DNA of 64,000 nt from Aquisediminimonas sp031376385. Its GTDB lineage: Bacteria; Pseudomonadota; Alphaproteobacteria; Sphingomonadales; Sphingomonadaceae. Location of the stretch: assembly GCA_031376385.1 (NCBI GenBank), contig JANMDQ010000015.1, forward strand, positions 62,001 through 126,000, given 5' to 3'. Under the pieces are notes generated by a model, which worked only from the letters and a program-made list of their open reading frames with translations, was not told where the DNA came from and did no database searches. The position numbers were made by a program, and so were the translations under genes. The first letter of the stretch is position 1. Each line of letters opens with the position of its first letter. Below are positions 7,627 through 16,440 of this stretch, piece by piece.

Positions 7627-8913
7627 ATGGATTTCACCCTCAACGAACGCGAAGCATACTGGCGTGACCGCGTGCGCGATTTCATGGAACAGCATGTCTA
7701 TCCGCGTCAGGCCGATTATTATGCCGAACAGGCAAGCGGCAGCCGCTGGAAAGTGCTGCAAGTTGTTGAAGAAGCCAAAGCGAAAGCCAAAGCGGCTGGC
7801 CTGTGGAATCTATTCATGCCGCCCAGTTCTGGCGTTCCGCATGTCGATGACACTGTCCATCTGGAAGGCCCCGGCCTGACCAATCTGGAATATTCGCTCT
7901 GTGCCGAAGAAATGGGCCGGGTGTCTTGGGCGTCGGAAGTGTTTAACTGTTCCGCGCCAGACACCGGCAATATGGAAGTGTTCAACCGTTACGGCACCGC
8001 CGAACAAAAGCAGCAGTGGATGGTCCCGCTGATGAACGGCGAAATCCGGTCTGCCTTCCTGATGACGGAGCCTGCTGTGGCCTCATCCGATGCGACCAAC
8101 ATTGAAACGCGGATTGACCGGGACGGCGATCATTATGTGATCAATGGCACCAAATGGTGGTCATCGGGCGTGGGCGATCCGCGCTGCAAAATTGCGATTG
8201 TCATGGGCAAAACCGATTTTGAGGCCAAGCGCCATGCGCAGCAATCTCAGGTCCTCGTGCCGCTTGATACACCAGGCGTGGAAATCCTCCGCATGTTGCC
8301 TGTGTTCGGCTATGATGACGCGCCGCACGGCCATGCCGAAGTGAAGCTGACCAATGTGCGGGTGCCTGTCACCAACATGCTGCTGGGCGAAGGACGGGGT
8401 TTTGAGATTGCCCAAGGGCGTCTGGGGCCAGGCCGCATTCACCACTGCATGCGCACGGTTGGTACAGCTGAAGTCGCACTGGAAAAAATGACCAAGCGGC
8501 TGCTGTCTCGCACAGCGTTCGGCAAAACCATTTCGCAATTTTCGGTGTGGGAGGAACGGATTGCCCGCGCCCGGATCGACATTGAAATGACGCGTTTGCT
8601 TTGCCTTAAGGCCGCGCAGATGATGGACACGGTGGGCAATAAAGCAGCGGCATGCGAAATTGCGATGATCAAGGTTCAGGCGCCAAACATGGCGCTCAAA
8701 ATCATCGATGACGCCATTCAGGCGCACGGCGGCGGCGGCGTGACGACGGACTTTGGTCTGGCGGCGGCTTATTCCGGACAGCGCACGCTGCGTCTGGCAG
8801 ACGGTCCCGATGAAGTGCATTCGCGTGCCATCGCACGGTTGGAATTTGGCAAATATGGCTCCAACACTGGCGGCGGCAGCATGTCGAGCGGCGATATCGG
8901 CGTCTCGCGGTGA
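7627..8913 (+). CDS. Acyl-CoA dehydrogenase family protein, ACAD10/11-like
   Basis: A 428-residue acyl-CoA dehydrogenase of the long subfamily related to the dehydrogenase half of ACAD10/11 and to LvaC. Seen in sequence: FLMTEPAVASSDATN in the middle, GTKWWSSGVGDP in the beta domain, GPGRIHHCMR, AFGKTISQFSVWEE and, near the C-terminus, IQAHGGGGVTTD followed by LADGPDEVH, typical of this group. In LvaC and ACAD11, work on 4-hydroxy acids shows that the flavoprotein removes a phosphate placed by a partner kinase. The APH-family kinase at 9995 is encoded two genes downstream. Good start ATG in AGGATCGACTCACC context. Overlaps the ADH gene by four bases. Confidence 0.9.
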   Translation: MDFTLNEREAYWRDRVRDFMEQHVYPRQADYYAEQASGSRWKVLQVVEEAKAKAKAAGLWNLFMPPSSGVPHVDDTVHLEGPGLTNLEYSLCAEEMGRVSWASEVFNCSAPDTGNMEVFNRYGTAEQKQQWMVPLMNGEIRSAFLMTEPAVASSDATNIETRIDRDGDHYVINGTKWWSSGVGDPRCKIAIVMGKTDFEAKRHAQQSQVLVPLDTPGVEILRMLPVFGYDDAPHGHAEVKLTNVRVPVTNMLLGEGRGFEIAQGRLGPGRIHHCMRTVGTAEVALEKMTKRLLSRTAFGKTISQFSVWEERIARARIDIEMTRLLCLKAAQMMDTVGNKAAACEIAMIKVQAPNMALKIIDDAIQAHGGGGVTTDFGLAAAYSGQRTLRLADGPDEVHSRAIARLEFGKYGSNTGGGSMSSGDIGVSR

Positions 8914-9998
8914 AGGCTGCTGTCCTCATTCAACCGGGCCAACCGCTGGAAATTGAGACTGTCCATATCTCAAAACCCGGCCCGCATGAGGTGTTGATTC
9001 GTACTGCGGCCTGCGGGCTGTGCCATTCCGATTTGCACTTCATTGACGGCCATTACCCGCATCCTCTGCCCTGTATTCCGGGGCATGAGGCAGCGGGGAT
9101 CGTTGAAGCAGTGGGCAGCGAAGTGCGCACGGTGAAGGTCGGCGATGCCGTTGTCACTTGTTTGTCGGCGTTTTGCGGGCACTGCGAATTTTGCGTGACC
9201 GGCCGCATGGCGCTGTGCATGGGGGCAGAGACGCGGCGTTCGCCCAAGGACGCGCCCCGGATCACGCGGCCCGATGGGTCAACAGTCAATCAGATGCTCA
9301 ACTTGTCGGCCTTTGCTGAACAGATGCTGGTCCACGAACATGCCTGCGTGGCGATCAACCCGGATATGCCGCTCGACCGGGCAGCGGTTCTCGGCTGTGC
9401 GGTGACGACTGGCGCAGGCGCGATTTTCAACACGTGCAAGCTGACGCCCGGTGAAACTGTTGTCGTCGTGGGCTGCGGTGGTGTTGGCTTGGCAACAATC
9501 AACGCGGCCAAGATCGCGGGCGCGGGCCGGATCATTGCCGCAGACCCCATCCCCGAAAAACGCGCGCTGGCGATGAAACTCGGCGCGACAGACGTGATTG
9601 ATCCGATGGCCGAAGGGGCTGCAGCAACCATCATCGAAATGACAAAAGGCGGCGTTGACCACGCGATTGAAGCCGTGGGCCGCCCGGCCTCGGCCAGCCT
9701 TGCGGTAAGTGTGCTGCGGCGCGGCGGTACAGCGACGATCCTTGGGATGATGCCGATGACGGAACGCGTCAGCCTTGGCGCGTTTGATCTGCTTGGCGGC
9801 AAAAAGCTTCAGGGCGGACTGATGGGTGACAATCGCTTTCCAGTAGACCTGCCGCGTCTGGTGGATTTTTACATGCGCGGATTGCTTGATCTGGATTCGA
9901 TCATTGCTGAAACCATTCCCCTGTCAGCGATCAATGACGGGTTTGAAAAGATGAAGAAAGGCGATGCCGCGCGCTCGGTGATCGTTTTCGATCAATGA
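8910..9998 (+). CDS. Zinc-dependent alcohol dehydrogenase (class III-like MDR)
   Basis: A medium-chain dehydrogenase of 362 residues that interconverts alcohols and aldehydes or ketones with NAD. Catalytic-zinc ligands are visible as C38 (GLCHSD) and H59-E60 (GHE); structural-zinc cysteines are C89, C92, C95 and C103. The Rossmann motif VVGCGGVGLATI marks the cofactor domain. It starts with GTG overlapping the previous stop by four bases and ends overlapping the next start by four, so it is cotranslated with the ACAD and the kinase. Substrate unknown; related enzymes include Rv-type and mycothiol/formaldehyde-like dehydrogenases. Confidence 0.9.
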   Translation: MKAAVLIQPGQPLEIETVHISKPGPHEVLIRTAACGLCHSDLHFIDGHYPHPLPCIPGHEAAGIVEAVGSEVRTVKVGDAVVTCLSAFCGHCEFCVTGRMALCMGAETRRSPKDAPRITRPDGSTVNQMLNLSAFAEQMLVHEHACVAINPDMPLDRAAVLGCAVTTGAGAIFNTCKLTPGETVVVVGCGGVGLATINAAKIAGAGRIIAADPIPEKRALAMKLGATDVIDPMAEGAAATIIEMTKGGVDHAIEAVGRPASASLAVSVLRRGGTATILGMMPMTERVSLGAFDLLGGKKLQGGLMGDNRFPVDLPRLVDFYMRGLLDLDSIIAETIPLSAINDGFEKMKKGDAARSVIVFDQ

Positions 9999-11074
9999 CT
10001 GAAGTGATGGATGCTCAAGCTGCCTTCTCAGGAACCACCGTTCCCGAAGGCGCGGACGCCGTTGACGAAGGCAAACTTTCAGCCTGGATGGCGGACAATG
10101 TCGAAGGCTTCGAAGGCCCGATCGAAGTCCGCAAATTCGCCGGTGGCCAATCCAACCCAACCTATAAGATCATCGCGAAGAGCGGCGATTATGTGCTGCG
10201 GCGCAAGCCCTTTGGGCCGCTGCTGCCCTCTGCCCACGCCGTAGACCGCGAGTTTAAGGTGATCGCAGGACTTTACCCCACCGGATACCCGGTCGCCAAA
10301 CCATATGGCCTTTGCAAAGATGACAGTGTGATTGGCAGCTGGTTCTACATCATGGGCATGGTTGAGGGGCGTACCATTTGGGACGGCGCAATGCCCGGTG
10401 CCAGCCCGTCCGAACGCCGCGCCACATATGAAGCGATGATCGATGCGTTGGCCGCACTCCATGCCGTCGATGTCGAAGCCGCAGGCCTTTCTGATTACGG
10501 CAAGCCCGGCAATTATTTCGGGCGGCAAGTTGATCGCTGGACGAAGCAATACCGCCTATCCGAAACCGAGACCATGCCGGAAATGGAGCGGCTGATCACG
10601 TGGCTGCCCGCAACTCTGCCGGATCAGACGCGCACCAGCATCGTCCACGGCGATTACCGCATCGACAATATGATCTTTGCGGCGAACGAGGCCAAGGTGA
10701 TTGCTGTGCTGGATTGGGAGCTTGGCACGCTGGGTGATCCGCTGGCTGATTTCACTTATGTCGCGATGGCCTGGGTGACGGATAATGCCGGACGGTCTGG
10801 CGTGCAGGATTTGGATCGGGCCGCACTCGGCATTCCAGAACTGGACGAAATGACCGCGCGTTACTGCGCTGCGACTGGGCGGGATAGCGTCCCTGATCTT
10901 AACTGGTATTTCGCCTATAATTTCTTCCGGCTGGCCGGCATTATTCAGGGCATCAAGAAACGCGTCATCGATGGCACGGCCAATTCATCCCACGCGCGGG
11001 ATATGTCTGACCGGGTGTATCCGTTGGCGGAAGCAGCGTGGGCCTTTGCCGTTAAGGCAGGGGCAACGGCATAA
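9995..11074 (+). CDS. Phosphotransferase (APH family), LvaA/ACAD10-kinase-like
   Basis: A cytosolic protein of 359 residues with the aminoglycoside-phosphotransferase / choline-kinase fold. The catalytic loop HGDYRIDN is at 218-225, the metal-binding DWE at 240-242 and a nucleotide-loop segment GGQSNPTYKI at 50-59. In acyl-CoA clusters this subfamily is not a drug-resistance enzyme. LvaA of levulinate catabolism phosphorylates a 4-hydroxyacyl-CoA, and the same domain is fused to an acyl-CoA dehydrogenase in eukaryotic ACAD10/11. Start overlaps the ADH stop by four bases. It is followed by the second copy of the long repeat. Confidence 0.88.
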   Translation: MTEVMDAQAAFSGTTVPEGADAVDEGKLSAWMADNVEGFEGPIEVRKFAGGQSNPTYKIIAKSGDYVLRRKPFGPLLPSAHAVDREFKVIAGLYPTGYPVAKPYGLCKDDSVIGSWFYIMGMVEGRTIWDGAMPGASPSERRATYEAMIDALAALHAVDVEAAGLSDYGKPGNYFGRQVDRWTKQYRLSETETMPEMERLITWLPATLPDQTRTSIVHGDYRIDNMIFAANEAKVIAVLDWELGTLGDPLADFTYVAMAWVTDNAGRSGVQDLDRAALGIPELDEMTARYCAATGRDSVPDLNWYFAYNFFRLAGIIQGIKKRVIDGTANSSHARDMSDRVYPLAEAAWAFAVKAGATA

Positions 11075-11080
11075 TCGAAC

Positions 11081-11256
11081 CTCCCCCCTAGAGGGGGAGG
11101 ACAGAGTTGGCTTGGCAGCTTGCTGCTTAGCAACTCTTGGAGAGGGGGGAGTCGCTGGCTTCCAATGTTGCAGCCCGCGACTCCCCCCTCTCCCGCTGCG
11201 ACTAAGGGGCAGGCCCCTAAGTCTCGCGGCCTCTCCCTCTAGGGGAGAGGCGTTAA
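11081..11256. repeat. Long intergenic repeat, copy 2
   Basis: About 175 bases with CCTCCCC hairpins at both ends and the same core as 3771-3957 (GAGTTGGCTTGGCAGCTTGC, then CTTGGAGAGGGG). An extra hairpin AGGGGCAGGCCCCT occurs at 11203-11218. It separates the kinase gene from the next SDR. Confidence 0.8.
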
Positions 11257-11275
11257 AATGGAGAGGGAGTTACGC

Positions 11276-12052
11276 ATGTCACTGTTCAACATGACTGGCC
11301 AAGTGGCCCTGATCACGGGGTCGTCGCGCGGCATCGGCAAAGCCATCGCGGAAGAGATGGCCGAACAAGGCGCAAAAGTCGTCATCTCCAGCCGCAAAAT
11401 TGATGCGTGTGAAGAGGTGGCTGCGGCCCTGAACGCCAAGCACGGCGCAGGCACAGCGATCGCTTTTGCCGCCAACATTTCATCCAAAGAAAGCCTTCAA
11501 GCCCTTGTTGATGAAACTCGCCGTGCTTTCGGCAAAATAACAGCCTTGGTCTGCAATGCGGCCTCCAATCCCTATTACGGCCCCGGCCTTGGCATTAACG
11601 ACGATCAGTTTCGCAAAATCCTTGATAATAACATCCTGTCTAACCACTGGCTCACGTCCATGGTCGCCCCGGAAATGATGGAACAGGGCGAAGGCTCTAT
11701 CACGATCATCTCCTCAATCGGCGGGATCAAGGGATCGACGATCATTGGTGCTTATTGCATATCGAAGGCCGCTGACATGCAGATGGCGCGCAATTTCGCG
11801 ATGGAATTTGGCGAAAACGGCGTGCGTGTGAACTGCATCGCGCCGGGCCTTATCCGCACAGACATGGCGCGCGCTCTTTGGGAAGAGCCGGAGACGTTGA
11901 AGCGTTCGACTGCGGCAGCTTGCCTCAAACGCATCGGCGAACCGCACGAAATTGCAGGGGCTGCTGTCTTTCTGGCGTCCAAAGCAGGCGCATTTACAAC
12001 TGGCCAAACCATCGTCTGCGATGGCGGGGCTACAATTAGCGGAGGTGCATGA
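11276..12052 (+). CDS. SDR family oxidoreductase
   Basis: A 258-residue short-chain dehydrogenase. TGSSRGIG binds cofactor; the usual NNAG is CNAASNP; the catalytic tyrosine and lysine lie in GAYCISKAAD; the C-terminus has TGQTIVCDGG. The ATG at 11276 is chosen because GAGGGAG lies seven bases upstream; the in-frame ATG at 11258 falls at the edge of the repeat and lacks a ribosome site. Coupled to the following SDR by overlapping stop and start. It may act on the same pathway intermediate as the neighbouring SDRs with different stereochemistry; this is inference. Confidence 0.87.
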   Translation: MSLFNMTGQVALITGSSRGIGKAIAEEMAEQGAKVVISSRKIDACEEVAAALNAKHGAGTAIAFAANISSKESLQALVDETRRAFGKITALVCNAASNPYYGPGLGINDDQFRKILDNNILSNHWLTSMVAPEMMEQGEGSITIISSIGGIKGSTIIGAYCISKAADMQMARNFAMEFGENGVRVNCIAPGLIRTDMARALWEEPETLKRSTAAACLKRIGEPHEIAGAAVFLASKAGAFTTGQTIVCDGGATISGGA

Positions 12053-12855
12053 TGGGCGCGTTAGACGGTAAAATTGCTATCATTACAGGCGCAGGTTCCG
12101 GCATTGGCCGCGCCTCTGCCAAGCGGTTTGCCGCTGAAGGCGCAAAGCTGATCATCGCGGACCGGGCTGAAAGCGTGCACGAAACAGCCCAGATGATCAG
12201 TGCGGACGGCGGCACCGTCACGGCGTTGCAAATTGACGCGGGGTTAGAGGCAGACGTCCAAAAGCTTGTCCAGACCGCGATCTCAATCTACGGCGGCGTT
12301 GACATTGCCTTTGCCAATGCGGGCGTTTCCGGCGGTATGGCAGGCATATTCGATATGACGCCAGAGGAATGGACTGAGCTGCTGCGCATCAACCTGATCG
12401 GCCCGTGGCTGATGGTCAAACATGCCGGCAAAGCCATGGTCGATCAAGGACGCGGCGGGTCGATCATTATGACTGCCAGCGTCGCGGGTATCCGCTCCGG
12501 CGCGGGCGGCCCGGCCTATTCGGCGTCCAAAGCAGGCGTTATCAACCTCGCCAAAGTCTCTGCCCAGCAAATGAGCGAAACCGGCGTACGCGTGAACGCG
12601 ATTTGCCCCGGCCTCACTGAAACAGGCATGACCAAGCCGACTTTTGATTATGCCAAAGAGAAAGATGTCATGCACAAAGTCGGTAAGCTCAACCCGCTGC
12701 GCCGCGCCGCTCAGCCAGAGGAGCTCGCCAATGTGGCGCTGTTCCTAGCATCGGATCAGGCCAGTTATGTGAATGGTCAGGCGATTGCCGTGGACGGCGG
12801 CCTATCATCATCGCATCCCGTTACGCGGCAATTGACGGGGCAAACAGCGGTATGA
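12052..12855 (+). CDS. SDR family oxidoreductase
   Basis: A 267-residue short-chain dehydrogenase with TGAGSGIG, ANAGVSGG, the active site PAYSASKAGVI and a C-terminal NGQAIAVDGG. GGAGG is three bases before the ATG at 12049 and six before the ATG at 12052; the latter is taken as the start, one base into the preceding stop. It is the last SDR of the operon and is followed by a palindromic repeat fragment. Confidence 0.87.
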   Translation: MGALDGKIAIITGAGSGIGRASAKRFAAEGAKLIIADRAESVHETAQMISADGGTVTALQIDAGLEADVQKLVQTAISIYGGVDIAFANAGVSGGMAGIFDMTPEEWTELLRINLIGPWLMVKHAGKAMVDQGRGGSIIMTASVAGIRSGAGGPAYSASKAGVINLAKVSAQQMSETGVRVNAICPGLTETGMTKPTFDYAKEKDVMHKVGKLNPLRRAAQPEELANVALFLASDQASYVNGQAIAVDGGLSSSHPVTRQLTGQTAV

Positions 12856-12872
12856 ACATGCGCATTCCCAAT

Positions 12873-12941
12873 CCGTTCGTGTCGAGCCCAGTCGAGACAC
12901 TATTCTCCAATGCGCAACTTTCTGGCATCTCGACTCTGCTC
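12873..12941. repeat. Palindromic repeat, CCGTTCGTGTCGAGC family, decayed
   Basis: The left arm (12873-12900) matches the arm found in crtB at 1299 almost base for base. The right arm near 12928-12941 (CATCTCGACTCTGCTC) is degenerate. It lies 22 bases before the start of the serine hydrolase gene. Confidence 0.65.
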
Positions 12942-12961
12942 AATGCGAATAGGGGGTGGCT

Positions 12962-14152
12962 ATGAACGCGCGCGAACTTGGCTTCCTTCCTGATCGGCTG
13001 GAACGGATCAATGCCCATATTCAGGGCAAATATCTTGACACGGGCAAATTGCCTCATGCCGCACTGTTGATCAGTCGCGGCGATGAAGTCGCGCACCACT
13101 GGACGTCTGGGGTTGCTGACGATGCCATATTCCGCATCATGTCGATGACTAAACCCGTCACCTCCATTGCCTTGATGCAATTGGTGGAGGCCGGAAAAAT
13201 CGCTCTTTCTGAACCCATTGCCAAATATATTCCGGAATTTGCCGATCTTGGCGTGTTTGTGGCGGGCGGTGGCAACACGCCATTTATCACACGGCCGCCA
13301 GCAACGCTGCCGCGTGTGATTGATCTGCTGCGCCATACAGCGGGGTTCACTTACGGTTTCCAAGAACGCACCAATATCGACGCGGCTTACCGCACCCACG
13401 AATTGGACGGCTGGGCCAAGCATGACAATGACGGGTTCGTGGCCAAGCTTGCGAAAATCCCGCTGGAATTTGATCCCGGCACGTGCTGGAATTATTCCGT
13501 TGCCACTGATTTGGTCGGTATCATCGTCTCGCGCGTGTCGGGCATGACCCTGGGCGACTATTTCCAAGCCAATATCTTTGGGCCTTTGGGCATGGATGAT
13601 ACGGGCTTTGTGGTTCCAGCGGACAAAGCGCACCGTTTGCCCGCCGCCTATGCATGGCACCCGACCGAAAAGATGAAGGTCAGTGACAAGGCTGGCGCGG
13701 AAAGCGCTTGGACGCGGCCTCATGCGTTCCAATCTGGCGGTGGAGGCTTGGCCTCCACCGTTGCAGACTATGACCGCTTTTGCCGGATGCTGCTGAACGG
13801 CGGAGCTTATGACGGGGTGCAAATCATCAGCCCCAAGACGCTTGACCTGATGACCGCAAACCATTTGCCCGGCGGCAAGGATTTGACTGAGCTGTCAAAA
13901 TCTTTGTTCAGTGAGGCCGAAATGGCAGGCATCGGATTTGGCCTTGGCTTTGCTTCCATCATCGACCCCCCTGCCACGATGACGCCCTGCTCGCACGGCG
14001 AATTTTTCTGGGGCGGGATGTATTCCACGGCCTTCTTCATCGACCCGGTTGAACATATCAGCATGATTTTCATGACCCAGTTGATGCCATCGAGTGTCTA
14101 TCCGATCCGCCGAGAGATTAAGACCATGCTCTATGCGGCATTGGCGGCATGA
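12962..14152 (+). CDS. Serine hydrolase, beta-lactamase (class C) family
   Basis: A 396-residue serine hydrolase of the class C beta-lactamase / EstB / PBP4-like group. The nucleophile motif S-x-x-K is SMTK at 61-64 (context RIMSMTKPVTSI) and the second motif is WNYSVATD with the tyrosine base. No signal peptide is visible, so it is probably cytosolic, as is common for esterases or lactonases in catabolic clusters. The start at 12962 has AGGGGGTGG just upstream. It sits between SDRs and FadJ and could hydrolyse an ester or lactone feeding the pathway. Not expected to confer antibiotic resistance. Confidence 0.85.
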   Translation: MNARELGFLPDRLERINAHIQGKYLDTGKLPHAALLISRGDEVAHHWTSGVADDAIFRIMSMTKPVTSIALMQLVEAGKIALSEPIAKYIPEFADLGVFVAGGGNTPFITRPPATLPRVIDLLRHTAGFTYGFQERTNIDAAYRTHELDGWAKHDNDGFVAKLAKIPLEFDPGTCWNYSVATDLVGIIVSRVSGMTLGDYFQANIFGPLGMDDTGFVVPADKAHRLPAAYAWHPTEKMKVSDKAGAESAWTRPHAFQSGGGGLASTVADYDRFCRMLLNGGAYDGVQIISPKTLDLMTANHLPGGKDLTELSKSLFSEAEMAGIGFGLGFASIIDPPATMTPCSHGEFFWGGMYSTAFFIDPVEHISMIFMTQLMPSSVYPIRREIKTMLYAALAA

Positions 14153-14171
14153 TGAAACGATAACCCGCCCG

Positions 14172-14257
14172 CCGTTCGGGCTGAGCTTGTCGAAGCCTTC
14201 CCTTCTTGTTTTTTTGCAAAGGCAAAGGGAGGACTTCGACAGGCTCAGCCCGAACGG
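14172..14257. repeat. Palindromic repeat, CTGAGC/GTCGAAG family
   Basis: Arms start CCGTTCGGGCTGAGCTTGTC and end with its complement; loop TTGTTTTTTTGCAAAGG. It is the best copy of the element at 14-104, and lies between the serine hydrolase and the FadJ-type gene. Confidence 0.85.
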
Positions 14258-14286
14258 AGTTTTTGCCAATTTTGGAGTCAACACTC

Positions 14287-16287
14287 ATGCAATCAGTCAC
14301 CACCCAAATGCACGGTGATATCCTCGTCATTCTTGTCAACAATCCTCCTGTCAACGCGCTCAGCTGGCATGTGCGGCAGGGATTGAAAGACGGCATTCAC
14401 GAAGCACTGAGCAACCCAGCGGTCAAAGCCGCTGTGATCCGCTGCGAAGGGTCTACCTTTATCGCAGGGGCAGATATTACCGAATTCACTCAGGCACCCA
14501 AAGAGCCTGCACTGGGTGAGACACTTGATGCAATGGAAACAGCGTCAAAGCCGATCATCGCCGCCATTCACGGGACGGCGCTTGGTGGTGGCCTCGAAAC
14601 TGCGCTTTGCTGCCATTACCGTATTGCCGTACCATCGGCAAAGCTGGGCGTGCCTGAGGTGAAGCTTGGCCTCCTCCCCGGTGCTGGCGGAACGCAGCGT
14701 CTTCCGCGTCTGGTGGGGGTTGAGGCCGCGGCAGCCATGGTCTCATCCGGTGATCCGGTGCCAGCAGCGAAAGCCATGGAGATGGGGCTGGTTGATGCGC
14801 TGGCCGGTGAAGCAACCTTGGCCGAAGATGCGCTGGCCTTTGCACGCGAATGCATCGCCAAGGGGCCCCGCGCGACGCGGGACTTGCCTGTGAACGGCGA
14901 TGTTGGTGTGATTGAACAGCTCAAAGCCACCAATGCCCGCAAATGGAAGGGGTTTGATGCGCCTTACGCCAACCTTGCCTGCGTCGAAGCCGCCACGCGC
15001 CTTCCCTTTGACGAGGGCATGGTGTTTGAACGCACCGAATTCATGAAGTTGATGGGCGGATCGCAGTCTGCGGCCCAGCGGCACATGTTCTTTGCCGAAC
15101 GCCAGGCCGCCAAGATTGACGGCTTGGCCAAGGACACGCCTCTACGCGCCATCAAAAAGGTTGGCGTCATTGGGGCCGGCACGATGGGTGGCGGGATATC
15201 CATGAACTTCCTGTCCGCTGGTATCCCCGTCACCATCGTGGAAATGGTGCAGGAGAATTTGGATCGCGGTGTTGGCGTGATCCGCAAAAATTACGAAGCG
15301 TCCGCTGCTAAGGGTCGCTTCACGCAGGATAACGTCGAGGCGATGATGGGCGCGCTGACGCCAACGCTTGCGCTTGAGGATTTGGCTGACTGTGATCTGA
15401 TTATCGAAGCTGTCTATGAAAGTATGGATGTTAAGAAAGAAGTGTTCGGTAAGCTCGACACGATCTGCAAGGCCGGGGCGATATTGGCATCGAACACCAG
15501 CTATTTGAACGTCGATGAAATCGCCGCGTCAACATCGCGCCCGCAGGACGTAGTGGGGATGCATTTCTTTTCGCCTGCCAATGTCATGAAACTGCTTGAG
15601 GTTGTGCGCGGGGAAAAGACGGCGCCAGACGTGCTGGCCACGGCGATGGCGATTGGCAAGAAAATCGGCAAAGTCGCAGTTGTGGCAGGCGTTTGTCACG
15701 GCTTCATTGGCAACCGGATGCTCAGTCAGCGTCAAATCCCCGCGATGCAATTGCTGCTGGAAGGCGCAACGCCTGCTCAGATTGACCAAGTCCATACTGA
15801 TTTCGGCATGCCAATGGGGCCGTTCCAAATGTCTGACCTTGCCGGGCTGGACATTGGCTGGCACCGTGACCCAACGCGTATTGAAAGCATCCGTGACGGC
15901 CTCTGCGCAGCGGGACGTTTTGGGCAGAAAAACACCAAGGGCTTTTACGATTATGACGCCAAACGCGTCGGCACACCAAGCCCAGAAGCACTGGCCATCA
16001 TTGAAGAGTTCCGTGCCACATCCAACTTGCCCAAGCGTGAGATTACGACGCAAGAAGTCATTGAACGCACCCTCTACCCCATGGTCAACGAAGGTTATTT
16101 GATCCTGGAGGAAGGCAAGGCCCAGCGCGCGTCAGACATCGATGTCGTCTGGATCTACGGATACGGATGGCCCGTTTACCGCGGTGGGCCCATGTTCTGG
16201 GGTGATCTGGAAGGGGCGGGAAAGATCGTTTCAGCGCTGGAAAAACACGGCATCAAAGTGGCTGATTCGCTCCGCGCCAAAGCTTGA
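14287..16287 (+). CDS. Bifunctional enoyl-CoA hydratase / 3-hydroxyacyl-CoA dehydrogenase (FadJ/FadB-like)
   Basis: A 666-residue multifunctional beta-oxidation enzyme. The N-terminal crotonase domain (about 1-190) includes GTALGGGLETAL and GAGGTQRLPRL. The NAD-binding 3-hydroxyacyl-CoA dehydrogenase domain starts near residue 290 with VGVIGAGTMGGG, followed by HFFSPANVMKLLEVV with the catalytic histidine and GFIGNRM. Two C-terminal dehydrogenase helical domains end with YGYGWPVYRGGPMFW. Length and domain order match the peroxisomal-type and alphaproteobacterial FadJ. The start is set at 14287, after the repeat, with GGAG upstream; earlier in-frame codons would translate the repeat. It hydrates enoyl-CoA and oxidises the hydroxyacyl-CoA, completing the pathway of this island short of thiolysis. 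Confidence 0.93.
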   Translation: MQSVTTQMHGDILVILVNNPPVNALSWHVRQGLKDGIHEALSNPAVKAAVIRCEGSTFIAGADITEFTQAPKEPALGETLDAMETASKPIIAAIHGTALGGGLETALCCHYRIAVPSAKLGVPEVKLGLLPGAGGTQRLPRLVGVEAAAAMVSSGDPVPAAKAMEMGLVDALAGEATLAEDALAFARECIAKGPRATRDLPVNGDVGVIEQLKATNARKWKGFDAPYANLACVEAATRLPFDEGMVFERTEFMKLMGGSQSAAQRHMFFAERQAAKIDGLAKDTPLRAIKKVGVIGAGTMGGGISMNFLSAGIPVTIVEMVQENLDRGVGVIRKNYEASAAKGRFTQDNVEAMMGALTPTLALEDLADCDLIIEAVYESMDVKKEVFGKLDTICKAGAILASNTSYLNVDEIAASTSRPQDVVGMHFFSPANVMKLLEVVRGEKTAPDVLATAMAIGKKIGKVAVVAGVCHGFIGNRMLSQRQIPAMQLLLEGATPAQIDQVHTDFGMPMGPFQMSDLAGLDIGWHRDPTRIESIRDGLCAAGRFGQKNTKGFYDYDAKRVGTPSPEALAIIEEFRATSNLPKREITTQEVIERTLYPMVNEGYLILEEGKAQRASDIDVVWIYGYGWPVYRGGPMFWGDLEGAGKIVSALEKHGIKVADSLRAKA

Positions 16288-16306
16288 CGCCAGATGAACG
16301 GACCCG

Positions 16307-16358
16307 CTGCGGCGGTGAGTTGAACTGTGACTGACAACACATTTCAACTCACCCCGCA
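16307..16358. terminator. Hairpin after the FadJ gene
   Basis: GGCGGTGAGTTGAA and TTCAACTCACCCCG form a 13-base stem around a 21-base loop, just after the fadJ stop. It has no T tract, so it may stop transcription weakly, stabilise the 3' end, or be another repeat unit. Confidence 0.4.
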
Positions 16359-16440
16359 GGGCCGGCAAGTGGTCGAACGACTGTTGTTTCATTAACCTTA
16401 CATGACCAGAGAAGACCCAACAAATATTGGGGTCGTATCC

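Noticed and set aside
9995..11074. Aminoglycoside resistance by the APH-family protein
   Set aside because: Context, overlap with ACAD/ADH genes and similarity to LvaA point to acyl-CoA metabolism.
12821..13864. Open frame of 347 codons antisense to the serine hydrolase
   Set aside because: The serine hydrolase has SxxK and YSV motifs on the plus strand; the antisense product has none and crosses the repeat.
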